From: CAZSTA01 sp964609495 [NCBI: uncultured bacterium]
GTDB taxonomy: Bacteria > CAZSTA01
Assembly: GCA_964609495.1 (NCBI GenBank)
Contig: CAZSTA010000044.1
Span: 1-20,954 of the forward strand
Direction: 5' to 3'
DNA length: 20,954 nucleotides
Shown: piece by piece, positions 7,401 to 15,203 of the stretch
How the letters are laid out: each line of letters opens with the position of its first letter
How positions within the stretch are numbered: the stretch's first letter is position 1
Program-made: the position numbers and the translations under genes
The notes under the pieces: model-generated
What the model saw: the letters and a program-made list of their open reading frames with translations, nothing else
What the model was told of the DNA's origin: nothing
Database searches by the model: none

Positions 7401-8939
7401 TCACTTATCTAACCAAGTCTCCCTGAAGTATATCTTAGAGAGTATTGGATTGAGCTTGAAGCCCTTGACATAGGGCTGTTTAGCATAGCCCGCGGTATAG
7501 GAGTAGGTATAGATAACTGGGGATAATTCGGCTATACGGTGCTGTAACTTATCGTATATCTCCTTACGCGCGTTATGTCCCATAGTAGTTCGACCCTCCT
7601 CCAGGAGGCTATCGACCATCTCATCGCTGAAACCAGCTAAGTTCGAAGCTCCTCCGGTGATGAGGAAGTTGATGAAGTAGGCATCGGGATCACTGGTATA
7701 TCCAGGGAAGGTCAGGTAGTTGATATCAAAATCCCTCTGGACAATATCACTGATGAAAGTTCCCCATTCGAGAGGGATTATCTCTATTTCAATCCCTAAG
7801 GGCTTCAACTGAGCTTGAATCGTCTGGGCGGCTGGCAGATAATCAGCGTAAGCGGTTGAGGTCTTGAAGGTTGCTTTGAAACCATCAGGATATCCTGCTT
7901 CCTCCAATAAAGCTTCGGCTTTCTCATAATTTTGTCCCTCATAGCCAGGGAGATCTGCCATATCGACTGCCCAATCTCCTAAAGCTTTGGGGAGGATACC
8001 AGTCGGAGTCCCATATTCTAGGAGAGCTATATCAACTAGCTCCTGCCGATCTATCGCATAAGCGATAGCTAGACGAATTTTGGGATTATCGAAGGGAGGA
8101 CGCGAACAGTTGAACCATATCCATCCCCAAGTTAGAGAGGGCATCGTTACAAGCTCTATATCCTTGACCCTTTCCATAATCTGGATATCGCCCATAATAG
8201 AGGTATAGTCTATCTGTTTTGTTCTCATAGCCGCCGCTCTGGAATTAGCCTCCGGGATTATCTGAAAGCGAAGGGCATCTAGATAAGGCAAGCTCTTATC
8301 ATAATAATCGGGATTCTTCTCCAAAAGGGTATGATCACCTACCACCCTCTCTTTGAGCTTAAAAGGTCCGGTTCCTATCGCTACCCTTTGGAGATTGCTA
8401 TGTTCCTCAACCACCTTTTGGGAGACTATCGCCGTCCAAGGATCTGCTAGATAGGCGAGGAAGGGTGCGAAAGGCTTATCGAAATGAAACTTTACCGTCC
8501 ATTTGTCTGGAGTCTCTATTGAGGTTATAGGGCTGAAGTAATAGCTTCGGATCGAACCAGTCTTAGGATCGACTATTCTCTCCATCGAGAACTTCACATC
8601 CTCAGAGGTTAGTTCCTGACCATTATGAAATTTTACTCCTTTCCTCAAATGGAAGGTGTAAGTTAGACTATCATCCGATATCTCCCAAGATTCGGCTAGA
8701 TCAGGCACTACGTTTAGCTTATCATCGTAGCGCACTAAACCGCTGTAGATATGCTCGATTATCATCTGAGAGGCATAGACCGTCTCTATGTGAGGGTCCA
8801 ACCCGATCGCATCAACTGACTCAGCTACCCTCAATATCCCTCCATATTTAGGGGTATCCTCTGCTAGCCCAGTTCCACACATCATAATAGCTAATATAAC
8901 CGGGGAAACTAATAGACCGATCTTTTTCCACTTCGACAT
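7401..8939 (-). CDS. Extracellular solute-binding protein, family 5 (peptide/nickel/oligosaccharide type)
   Basis: This exported substrate receptor of an ABC importer has about 512 residues, normal for DppA/OppA relatives. The hydrophobic signal segment (IGLLVSPVILAIMMCG) ends near GLA-ED, fitting signal peptidase I. The mature part starts with GGILRVAES and has the family pattern of LAESWEISDD, YTFHLRKGVKFHNGQ and GTGPFKLKE. ATG 8948 is only 2 bases from GAGGAGGAG, so ATG 8939, at 9 bases, is the better start. The gene lies between a TPR protein gene (63 bp upstream) and a DppB-type permease (22 bp downstream), probably in one transcript from the promoter at 9957-9985. The ligand is unknown. 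Confidence 0.92.
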   Translation of the reverse strand: MSKWKKIGLLVSPVILAIMMCGTGLAEDTPKYGGILRVAESVDAIGLDPHIETVYASQMIIEHIYSGLVRYDDKLNVVPDLAESWEISDDSLTYTFHLRKGVKFHNGQELTSEDVKFSMERIVDPKTGSIRSYYFSPITSIETPDKWTVKFHFDKPFAPFLAYLADPWTAIVSQKVVEEHSNLQRVAIGTGPFKLKERVVGDHTLLEKNPDYYDKSLPYLDALRFQIIPEANSRAAAMRTKQIDYTSIMGDIQIMERVKDIELVTMPSLTWGWIWFNCSRPPFDNPKIRLAIAYAIDRQELVDIALLEYGTPTGILPKALGDWAVDMADLPGYEGQNYEKAEALLEEAGYPDGFKATFKTSTAYADYLPAAQTIQAQLKPLGIEIEIIPLEWGTFISDIVQRDFDINYLTFPGYTSDPDAYFINFLITGGASNLAGFSDEMVDSLLEEGRTTMGHNARKEIYDKLQHRIAELSPVIYTYSYTAGYAKQPYVKGFKLNPILSKIYFRETWLDK

Positions 8940-9011
8940 AATTCCCATCTCCTCCTCAATTTTACGCTTTGGATGTTAAGAAGATCTTTATTTTTCGACT
9001 AACTCGGAAGG

Positions 9012-9908
9012 TTACTCCTCCAATAACTCTTTTATTACATTCTTTGCCCTCTCGATTAACTCATCATTGCTGGACAGAGATATGAACCTCTCCAGATCTG
9101 TTATGGCTTCTCCTATTCGATTCAACTCCTTGTTCGCCTGACCTCGGTTATAATATGACATACTATACATAGGATCTACCTCAATAGCCTTGGTATAATC
9201 GGCTATCGCCTCCTCATATTCCTCCTGCCTATAGTAGATAATCCCCCGCTGGTTATAAGCTAAGGAAGAATCGGGGTCTAATTCGATAGCCTTGGTATAA
9301 TCAGTTATCGCCTCCTCATAACGCTTGAGGTAACGATAGACTAAACCTCGGTTAAGATAGGCTATCGTATAATCTGGTTTAAGCTCAGTAGCTTTAGTAT
9401 AATCGGCTATCGCCTCCTCATAACGCTTGAGGTAACGGTAGGATAGACCTCGGTTATTATAAGCTATTGGATAATTTGGATCAAGCTCTAAGGTCTTGGT
9501 AAAATCAGCGATAGCCGAATCATAATTGCCCTGCATATTATAGGCTAGTCCTCGTTCGTTATATACTACAGCGTATCCCGGATCTAATTCCAAGGCTTTA
9601 GTGAAATCCGCTATAGCTTGTTCATACCCTCCCTGCTTACGATAAGCCATGCCTCTATATACATAAGCATTGGTGAAGTTGGGGTCTATATCAAGAGCTT
9701 GAGTGAAATCTATTATAGCTTGATTATAATCTCCTCTATCGAAGTTGACTGCCCCTCTGCTATAGTAAGTTTGAGCAGTCTCATCGGCAGTGGGTTGAGA
9801 TATCACAAAAGAGGATAGGATAAGGGGATGAGGACTATAGCTATGAGCAGGCACAGTTAGTAAGCTGAAGATCAGCATCAAAAGTCCAAAGAGTTTTGAA
9901 TTCATCAT
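9012..9908 (-). CDS. Secreted TPR-repeat protein
   Basis: A 298-aa protein with an N-terminal signal segment (LFGLLMLIFSLLTVPAHS) is followed by about seven tetratricopeptide repeats spanning residues 45-290. The repeats have the pattern YxxRGxxYxxxxxYEEAIADYTKAIELDP, shortened here to its idea. TPRs form a helical scaffold for protein contacts; no enzyme domain is present. Two middle repeats are nearly identical at DNA level: the 30-bp block at 9306-9335 recurs at 9408-9437, exactly 102 bp (one TPR) apart, showing recent repeat duplication. The ATG at 9908 sits 6 bases after GAAGGAGG. It is the first gene after a strong promoter, ahead of the solute-binding protein. Its partner is unknown, and a cell-envelope role is inference. 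Confidence 0.9.
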   Translation of the reverse strand: MMNSKLFGLLMLIFSLLTVPAHSYSPHPLILSSFVISQPTADETAQTYYSRGAVNFDRGDYNQAIIDFTQALDIDPNFTNAYVYRGMAYRKQGGYEQAIADFTKALELDPGYAVVYNERGLAYNMQGNYDSAIADFTKTLELDPNYPIAYNNRGLSYRYLKRYEEAIADYTKATELKPDYTIAYLNRGLVYRYLKRYEEAITDYTKAIELDPDSSLAYNQRGIIYYRQEEYEEAIADYTKAIEVDPMYSMSYYNRGQANKELNRIGEAITDLERFISLSSNDELIERAKNVIKELLEE

Positions 9909-9956
9909 CGACTTCCTCCTTCAAATTGACAAATCTTTTAGCTCCTGCAATTTATT

Positions 9957-9985
9957 ATTGTATTGGATTATGAGCGCGTTGTCAA
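9957..9985 (-). promoter_or_regulatory. Sigma-70 promoter for the TPR / ABC transporter genes
   Basis: On the minus strand TTGACA (9985-9980), a 17-bp spacer and TACAAT (9962-9957) give a start near 9950 and a leader of about 42 nt. Confidence 0.85.
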
Positions 9986-10030
9986 GTATTTAACAGAAAA
10001 ATTTATGCGAATTTCTCGATCTTTATAATA

Positions 10031-10059
10031 TTGACAAAAGTCTGATAGAGTGTTATAAT
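10031..10059 (+). promoter_or_regulatory. Consensus sigma-70 promoter for the glycosidase gene
   Basis: TTGACA (10031-10036), a 17-bp spacer and TATAAT (10054-10059) match the consensus perfectly. The start would be near 10066, with AGGAGG at 10104-10109 before the ATG at 10117. It diverges from the promoter at 9957-9985 with about 45 bp between the -35 boxes. Confidence 0.9.
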
Positions 10060-10116
10060 CTCTTTAAATACATTATTAGTAACGACCTATTAACTCTCCT
10101 TTCAGGAGGCTCATAG

Positions 10117-11670
10117 ATGGATCATAACTTAAAGGAAGTTGACTTGAGATGGCATATAAAACTAGGTGTGGAGAGCATATTAGGGACTTTAGATCGCCGA
10201 AGGGAAGGACTTCCGTTCTTCTCATATAAACTCGTTGAGCCACCTATCTGTGCTAAGCATGGGGCTTTTGACTCACCTCATGTGGTGGGACGTTATCTGG
10301 ATGTGTTATCATTAGGCGATAGGATCATTGACTTACCTGATGATCAAGAGGCTTATGATATGCTGACCAATCTGCTTCATCGCAGTATGAACACTGATGA
10401 CGGTCTTGCTTGGAATGAACCCACAAAACGTCAACAGCATGGCGCAGTAACTCACAATCAGAGGGAAGCTTTGCTGGGGCTCGTAGCGTTGATCAGGTGG
10501 AGAGGTTGTGAAAAGTCAAAAGCTCTCGCCAGACGACTCTGTCGGGGTATTGAGAGGGAAACTCGGGCTACCGGATGTTATCCAGGCTTTTGTCTCGACG
10601 AAGATAGTTGGACAGGTGAACGAACTCCCGGAGAGCGTCTCCCCGAGGATTGCGGACGGCTCATAGGTGCTTTAGTCAAGTATTACAGGCTTTCATCCGA
10701 TCCCGCGGCGCTCGATCTTGCCAAAAGATTTGCTGATGGAGTCTTGAAATTCTCCTTCGATACCGATGGCCGATTTAAAGAATCAGCCGGAGGACATACT
10801 CACTCCATCACTGGAACTATTACCTCTCTCGTTGACTTTGGAATCCTGATCAACAACCGCCACTATATTGAGGCGGCTCGTCGGGCGTATGATGTCGGCT
10901 TGCCTCCCTATCGAAGTAGCTATGGCTGGGTCAAGGAGAACCGCTTTAACGATTCGGATCTGGGAGAGGCAAACAATACCGCTGACGTCATCGAATCAGC
11001 TATACTGCTAGGCAAAGCGGGATATCCTTCCTACTATGAGGATGCAGAACGGATGTTGCGAAATCATCTGCTTGCCTCTCAGTTAATAGATACCCATTGG
11101 CTTCATGAGACTCCCGGTATGGCGGATACCGAGGAGGAGATTTACTCAGATGTTATTAGACGGGCTAGGGGAGGTTTTATCTTCTCTGAGCCTAATAACT
11201 TCACGGATTTCAATTCGGATCTCACTGGAGGTGCAACTCAAGGTCTTTGTGAGGCTTGGGAGGCTATCATATCACGGGGTGAAGTGGGAGTTAGGGTGAA
11301 TCTTTTGTTCAGTAAGAAGAGCGATATCCTGAGTATCAGAAGTCATATCCCTGAGCAGGGGAAAGTTGAAATAGAGATGTTTGGGTCAACAAACTTATTT
11401 GTGAGGATCCCGTCTTGGGTTAAATCCGAAGATATATCCCTCTCCGTAGATGGAGAAGCGACTTCCATATCCACTTATACCCCTTATATCTGCGTGCCAA
11501 ATTTAGAACGGGGAGCGAAGGTGGAAATCGAATTTCCGCAGAGGAAAACGGTTATCTCCGAGGAGATAAACCACAAGATTTATCAGGTGAAGTGGCTAGG
11601 GGATACGGTTGTATCCATCTCTCCAGAGGGGAAAGTAAGATCGCTCTATAAAAGAAGAGGGAATAATTAG
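10117..11670 (+). CDS. GH127-like (beta-L-arabinofuranosidase-related) six-hairpin glycosidase
   Basis: This 517-aa protein has no signal peptide, so it probably acts in the cytosol. The first 390 residues are helix-rich, with repeated Trp/Tyr/His-containing turns of an (alpha/alpha)6 barrel. The C-terminal beta part has LFVRIPSWVK at about 427-436 and SLSVDGE, typical of GH127/DUF1680 enzymes. Characterised GH127 enzymes use a Cys nucleophile in a CC-containing zinc site. Here the corresponding place near the end of the barrel reads GLCEAW with a single C378. It may be a divergent relative or a non-catalytic member. The sialidase-like gene follows on the same strand. Family assignment rests on motif recall and is moderate. 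Confidence 0.7.
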   Translation: MDHNLKEVDLRWHIKLGVESILGTLDRRREGLPFFSYKLVEPPICAKHGAFDSPHVVGRYLDVLSLGDRIIDLPDDQEAYDMLTNLLHRSMNTDDGLAWNEPTKRQQHGAVTHNQREALLGLVALIRWRGCEKSKALARRLCRGIERETRATGCYPGFCLDEDSWTGERTPGERLPEDCGRLIGALVKYYRLSSDPAALDLAKRFADGVLKFSFDTDGRFKESAGGHTHSITGTITSLVDFGILINNRHYIEAARRAYDVGLPPYRSSYGWVKENRFNDSDLGEANNTADVIESAILLGKAGYPSYYEDAERMLRNHLLASQLIDTHWLHETPGMADTEEEIYSDVIRRARGGFIFSEPNNFTDFNSDLTGGATQGLCEAWEAIISRGEVGVRVNLLFSKKSDILSIRSHIPEQGKVEIEMFGSTNLFVRIPSWVKSEDISLSVDGEATSISTYTPYICVPNLERGAKVEIEFPQRKTVISEEINHKIYQVKWLGDTVVSISPEGKVRSLYKRRGNN

Positions 11671-11711
11671 AATCACCACGAAGTATCAGATAATATGAAC
11701 GTTTATACTAC

Positions 11712-11740
11712 TTGACAAGGCAAACTATTTCTGCAATAAT
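11712..11740 (+). promoter_or_regulatory. Likely sigma-70 promoter for the sialidase-like gene
   Basis: TTGACA (11712-11717) is 17 bp from AATAAT (11735-11740), one mismatch from the consensus -10. Transcription would start near 11747, only 20-36 nt before the possible start codons. Confidence 0.6.
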
Positions 11741-11767
11741 TATGATGTCTCCTCTATATGCAGTTAA

Positions 11768-13363
11768 TTGAGTGATGATAAGATGAGGATAAAAGAGAAG
11801 GTTATAATCTCCAGAGATGATGATATCTATGAATCATTTCCCGATGTGCTTTTGACAAGATCGGGAAAGTTGATCTGTGTTTATAGAGAAGCTGAGTTCC
11901 ATGTTCCCCTTCCTCCCGATTCTAAGATCGTCCTTATCAATAGCGATGATGGAGGACGAACTTGGCATAATAAACGTTACTTTTATTCCTTCCCCACTGA
12001 TCCTCAATATGATTGGTGGAATTGTCCTCGCCTGATGCAACTCACCGATGGTCGGATAGTGTTTATCTGCGATATCATATCTGGGCCTAAATCGAGAGAG
12101 TATAAAGAAGAGGTCGGGGAAATCTATCTCTCCTTCAGCGAAGATGATGGTAACACCTGGTTAGAATTGATGAATACCAATTGTTATGGCATCGTTCCCG
12201 ATAGAATCTTGGAGCTGTCACCCGACCTTATGCTTATGGGAAGTCATTTCAAAAATAGGAAGACCGGAAAGCTCCAGCAGGTTCTATATCGCTCCTATGA
12301 TGGAGGTAAAACTTGGGGTGATATGGTAGTTATCGCCTCCGATGGGATTCACGATTTTTGTGAGGGAAGTATCATCAGATTAGGGAATGGCACTTTAGCC
12401 TGCTATATGAGGGAGAACTCGATGATTAAGTATCCCTCTTTTGTATCCTTCTCCTATGATAATGGGAAAAGTTGGAGCGAAGCTCAGGAAATCCCGATAA
12501 TTGGACATCGCCCTGTCGCTGGTCAACTTCCAGATGGAGATATTCTTATCACTTATAGGAATACAGGAGGTATGCTTGGCACCTACGTTTGGAAGGGAGA
12601 AACTCAGGAGAGAGGATATCAAGTCAATGCTATAAGGTTGAACGATGTGGGAACTGAATTAACCCCGGAGGGATTAAAGATAGATAATAGATCTGGGGAA
12701 AGCTTTACCGAATATTTCCTCCATCCCTTAGAGAGCTTGGAAAGTGAGATAGCTTTCTCCGCTCGCCTCAAATGTTCGTCCAATGAATGTAATGGGTGTG
12801 CTATAAGGGCGGGATTCGTTCTTCGCATATACCCAGATGGAGTAACGCTAAATTGGATCTCAAAGCAAGATGTTGCCTCCTTCTTAATCGAGTATCACCT
12901 AGATGGCGATAAGTTTCATAATTATGAGCTTACTTCTCAAGGGAATAGAGTTAAGTTAGAAGTTGATGGGGAGACAGTGATAGATAGGACTTTCGAGTGC
13001 GAGAGAGGAAAAAACTCCCGGATAGTTTCCTTTGGTAATTTGAAGGTGGATGAACCCAGTCGCAAAAATTATGATCTCGATAATGGTGGCTTGAGTTATT
13101 GGCAGAGAGTCGAAGTTAAGGTCAACAACAAGCTTGAACCCGATCTCGAATATTTCTGGAGCGCTGAGGAGGGGATAATGCCCGATGATTACGAGCAAAA
13201 GAGGATATTCCAGATAGATGACGAAGCCTCGGGACATTGGTGGGATACTGGATACTCTGGTTGGGTCAGATTGGACGATGGTGATATATTCTGTGTCTAT
13301 TACAAGAGAGGTGAGGCCAGGAAACCTTATATAGTTGGAGCCAGATTAGAAGTTTTCGATTAA
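11768..13363 (+). CDS. Sialidase/BNR-repeat family protein with an inserted LamG-like domain
   Basis: This 531-aa beta-propeller protein has four clear Asp-boxes (SxDxGxTW): S59-W66, S124-W131, S176-W183 and S229-W236. After residue 300 a beta-rich segment with LSYWQRVEVKVNN and KLEVDGETVIDRTF resembles a concanavalin/laminin-G fold. The propeller resumes near the C-terminus (YSGWVRLDDGDIFCVYYKRG). No signal peptide is seen, so it probably acts inside the cell. The TTG at 11768 has no Shine-Dalgarno; the ATG at 11783 (residue 6) is an equal candidate. True sialidase activity is uncertain, since many such proteins act on other glycans. It is preceded by a GH127-like gene and followed by a small membrane protein. 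Confidence 0.82.
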   Translation: MSDDKMRIKEKVIISRDDDIYESFPDVLLTRSGKLICVYREAEFHVPLPPDSKIVLINSDDGGRTWHNKRYFYSFPTDPQYDWWNCPRLMQLTDGRIVFICDIISGPKSREYKEEVGEIYLSFSEDDGNTWLELMNTNCYGIVPDRILELSPDLMLMGSHFKNRKTGKLQQVLYRSYDGGKTWGDMVVIASDGIHDFCEGSIIRLGNGTLACYMRENSMIKYPSFVSFSYDNGKSWSEAQEIPIIGHRPVAGQLPDGDILITYRNTGGMLGTYVWKGETQERGYQVNAIRLNDVGTELTPEGLKIDNRSGESFTEYFLHPLESLESEIAFSARLKCSSNECNGCAIRAGFVLRIYPDGVTLNWISKQDVASFLIEYHLDGDKFHNYELTSQGNRVKLEVDGETVIDRTFECERGKNSRIVSFGNLKVDEPSRKNYDLDNGGLSYWQRVEVKVNNKLEPDLEYFWSAEEGIMPDDYEQKRIFQIDDEASGHWWDTGYSGWVRLDDGDIFCVYYKRGEARKPYIVGARLEVFD

Positions 13364-13381
13364 TCTAAAAGGAGGATGGAT

Positions 13382-14008
13382 ATGGGTAATCGCGTTGTTT
13401 CAAACTTTCTGATATCTCTAATATTAGCGGTCTTAGCTTTTCTCTCCTTCTTTACTCCCTGGATAGCTTTAGACAGACAGGGACTAGATGTGGTGAAGGA
13501 GAATTTAAAATTAGCTGGTCAGGCCAATATATCAACTTCCCTAGATAAGATGCTAAATACATTTCGTAGCTTAAGCGGTTGGAAATTGATGACGGCGAAG
13601 TATCTACCAAGTGGCTTCCTTCGTTTTTGGCTCACTATAGCTTTTATCACCACTATAGTCGTCCTATTTCTGAGCATCGTCAATGTCTTTCCTTTTCCCG
13701 AAGCTTCCTTTAAAAGATGGATACCTCCTATACAATCGGCTATAACGTTGATAGCTTTCCTCTCCTTGGCTCTCAACGTGTATAATATGGAGAAGCTAGG
13801 GGTAAGGTTTGGAATAGGGTATCTGATCAGAGCTGTCACCAGGCTCCAATGGGGCATTCTACTTGCCTTGATCATCTTCTTAACGATGATAATATGGTCG
13901 CTTCTTAGCTGGTATTACAGGGCCTTAGGTGAGAAGGAAGTCGCGCCTACTCCTGTGGCGGGCTTTCCAGCTACTACTCCTTCGAGTACACCCGACAAGA
14001 GCAGTTAA
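13382..14008 (+). CDS. Conserved-looking four-helix membrane protein of unknown function
   Basis: No family is recognised. The 208-aa product has four hydrophobic segments, roughly residues 10-29, 82-103, 117-134 and 156-178, separated by short loops. An external-looking loop of about 50 residues lies between the first two. The C-terminal tail is Pro/Thr/Ser-rich (TPVAGFPATTPSSTPDKSS) and probably disordered. ATG 13376 touches the ribosome-binding site AAAAGGAGG, so ATG 13382, 6 bases further, is the likely start. It begins 18 bp after the sialidase-like gene and is probably co-transcribed with it. No function is proposed. Confidence 0.8.
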   Translation: MGNRVVSNFLISLILAVLAFLSFFTPWIALDRQGLDVVKENLKLAGQANISTSLDKMLNTFRSLSGWKLMTAKYLPSGFLRFWLTIAFITTIVVLFLSIVNVFPFPEASFKRWIPPIQSAITLIAFLSLALNVYNMEKLGVRFGIGYLIRAVTRLQWGILLALIIFLTMIIWSLLSWYYRALGEKEVAPTPVAGFPATTPSSTPDKSS

Positions 14009-14028
14009 GACGATTTTAGAAAATTGGT

Positions 14029-14236
14029 TATTCTTAGTTTTTCGCTAGTGAGTTCGAGACATAATTCCCCCTCACCCTATCCCTCTCCCACGAGGGGAGA
14101 GGGGCGATTCCTTTTATATCCCCCTCCCTTGACGGGAGGGGGATAGGGGGAGGGTGGTTTATATGAGTTCAAGGTCTAATCTGATCTCGAACATCTCAGA
14201 CAAAATAGTCAAAAACTTCTTTGAAACTACTTAATC
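14029..14236. repeat. Composite inverted pair of the GC-hairpin element
   Basis: The left half (14029-14104) repeats 4253-4329: TATTCTTAGTTTTTCG, GTTCgAGAcataa, CCCTCACCCTATCC, then the hairpin CCCTCTCCC (14081-14089) / GGGAGAGGG (14095-14103). The right half is a diverged copy in the opposite direction. It has a perfect 12-bp hairpin 14117-14128 / 14134-14145, GTTCGAGA read on the minus strand near 14190, and the end TTGAAACTACTTAA (14221-14234), the reverse complement of the element start at 4227-4240. It fills most of the 360-bp gap and could also terminate the upstream operon. Confidence 0.7.
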
Positions 14237-14281
14237 TATCCTCAGTACAAGTTCACATGCTTGGGAAATTGAGAATAGCTA

Positions 14282-14310
14282 TTGACATTAAAGCTATATT
14301 ATGTTACTAT
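14282..14310 (+). promoter_or_regulatory. Promoter for the lipoprotein-kinase pair
   Basis: TTGACA (14282-14287) is 17 bp from TACTAT (14305-14310), and TGT directly before it makes an extended -10 (TGN). The start would be near 14317. Confidence 0.6.
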
Positions 14311-14369
14311 ATTACTGATCGGTATATAATTTTATCTTCACTTCAAATTGACTAGAGGTGAACAGTGTA

Positions 14370-15188
14370 ATGAGGAAAGTTGCCTTATCCGTATTGATAA
14401 TAAGCCTGATTTTTGTATCTGCAAATGGATGTCAGAAGGGAGGCTTCTTCGATCTTAAGGAGTATGGAGATGTGGAAGGAACGATTAAGGGAGAGACTCT
14501 AGGAGGAGGAGTTATGCCTCTGGAAGGAGCAAAGGTAACTGTGGGTCCTAAAACAGAGCGAACCGGGGTGAGCGGTTTCTTTAGTATAAATTTTCTGGAG
14601 ATACCTCCTCAAAAATCCTCTAAACGTTTTACTATTACAGTATCCTCTCAGGATTATGTGACTTATCGAGGACAGGTAAACGTTCCAGCGGACGACACCG
14701 CTTATGTCGAGATTACTTTGGGGTTGGGATATGGGATATTAACCGGGAAAGTGGTGGTTATCCGCTTGGATGGGACTTCGACTCCTATAGATGAAGCCTT
14801 AATAAAGGTTGGCGATCAGGAGACGAGATCTGATTCTGAGGGAAACTTCAATTTAACTATCTACTCCGAGCAATCACCTCTTAAAACGAAAGTAAATGTC
14901 AGTGTTTCTGATAATTATCAACCGTTGGAGAAGCAAATAGAGGTAGAGATGGGGGAGACGAACGATCTGGGAACGATAGTAATTTTTCCTACCCCGGAGA
15001 GGATCAAGGAGGAGTACGGAGAGCCAGATCGAGTAACAACAGAGAGCACAACAGGAGGGATAAAGGAGACTTGGGAGTGGACAAAGACCTATGAAATAGA
15101 TGATAGAGAGGTAACATTTACATTTTTAGAGGTAGTACTTCTGAATGGAAATATCATAGAGTTTACGTTCAGCCCCACCCCTTTATAA
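14370..15188 (+). CDS. Lipoprotein with two carboxypeptidase-regulatory-like domains
   Basis: This is an exported, probably lipid-anchored protein of 272 aa. A hydrophobic signal (KVALSVLIISLIFVSANG) ends at C21, a plausible though not ideal lipobox. Two similar beta-sandwich units follow, about 34-118 (with LEGAKVTVG, TGVSGFFSINF) and 121-206 (with IDEALIKVG, SDSEGNFNLTI), the pattern of carboxypeptidase-regulatory-like domains. The last 65 residues (IKEEYGEPDRVT, then FTFLEVVLLNGNIIEF) resemble small BamE-like folds. The ATG at 14370 is preferred, because GTG 14358 is itself part of the GAGGTG ribosome-binding site. It ends 15 bp before the FHA-kinase gene, and the two probably share a transcript. 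The role is unknown; ligand display at the envelope is inference. Confidence 0.8.
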   Translation: MRKVALSVLIISLIFVSANGCQKGGFFDLKEYGDVEGTIKGETLGGGVMPLEGAKVTVGPKTERTGVSGFFSINFLEIPPQKSSKRFTITVSSQDYVTYRGQVNVPADDTAYVEITLGLGYGILTGKVVVIRLDGTSTPIDEALIKVGDQETRSDSEGNFNLTIYSEQSPLKTKVNVSVSDNYQPLEKQIEVEMGETNDLGTIVIFPTPERIKEEYGEPDRVTTESTTGGIKETWEWTKTYEIDDREVTFTFLEVVLLNGNIIEFTFSPTPL

Positions 15189-15203
15189 AAAGGAAAGATC
15201 AGA

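Noticed and set aside
12394-12411. A TGGCAC...TGC sequence resembling a sigma-54 promoter
   Set aside because: It lies inside the sialidase-like gene and the GG-to-GC spacing is 11 rather than 10, so it is most likely chance.
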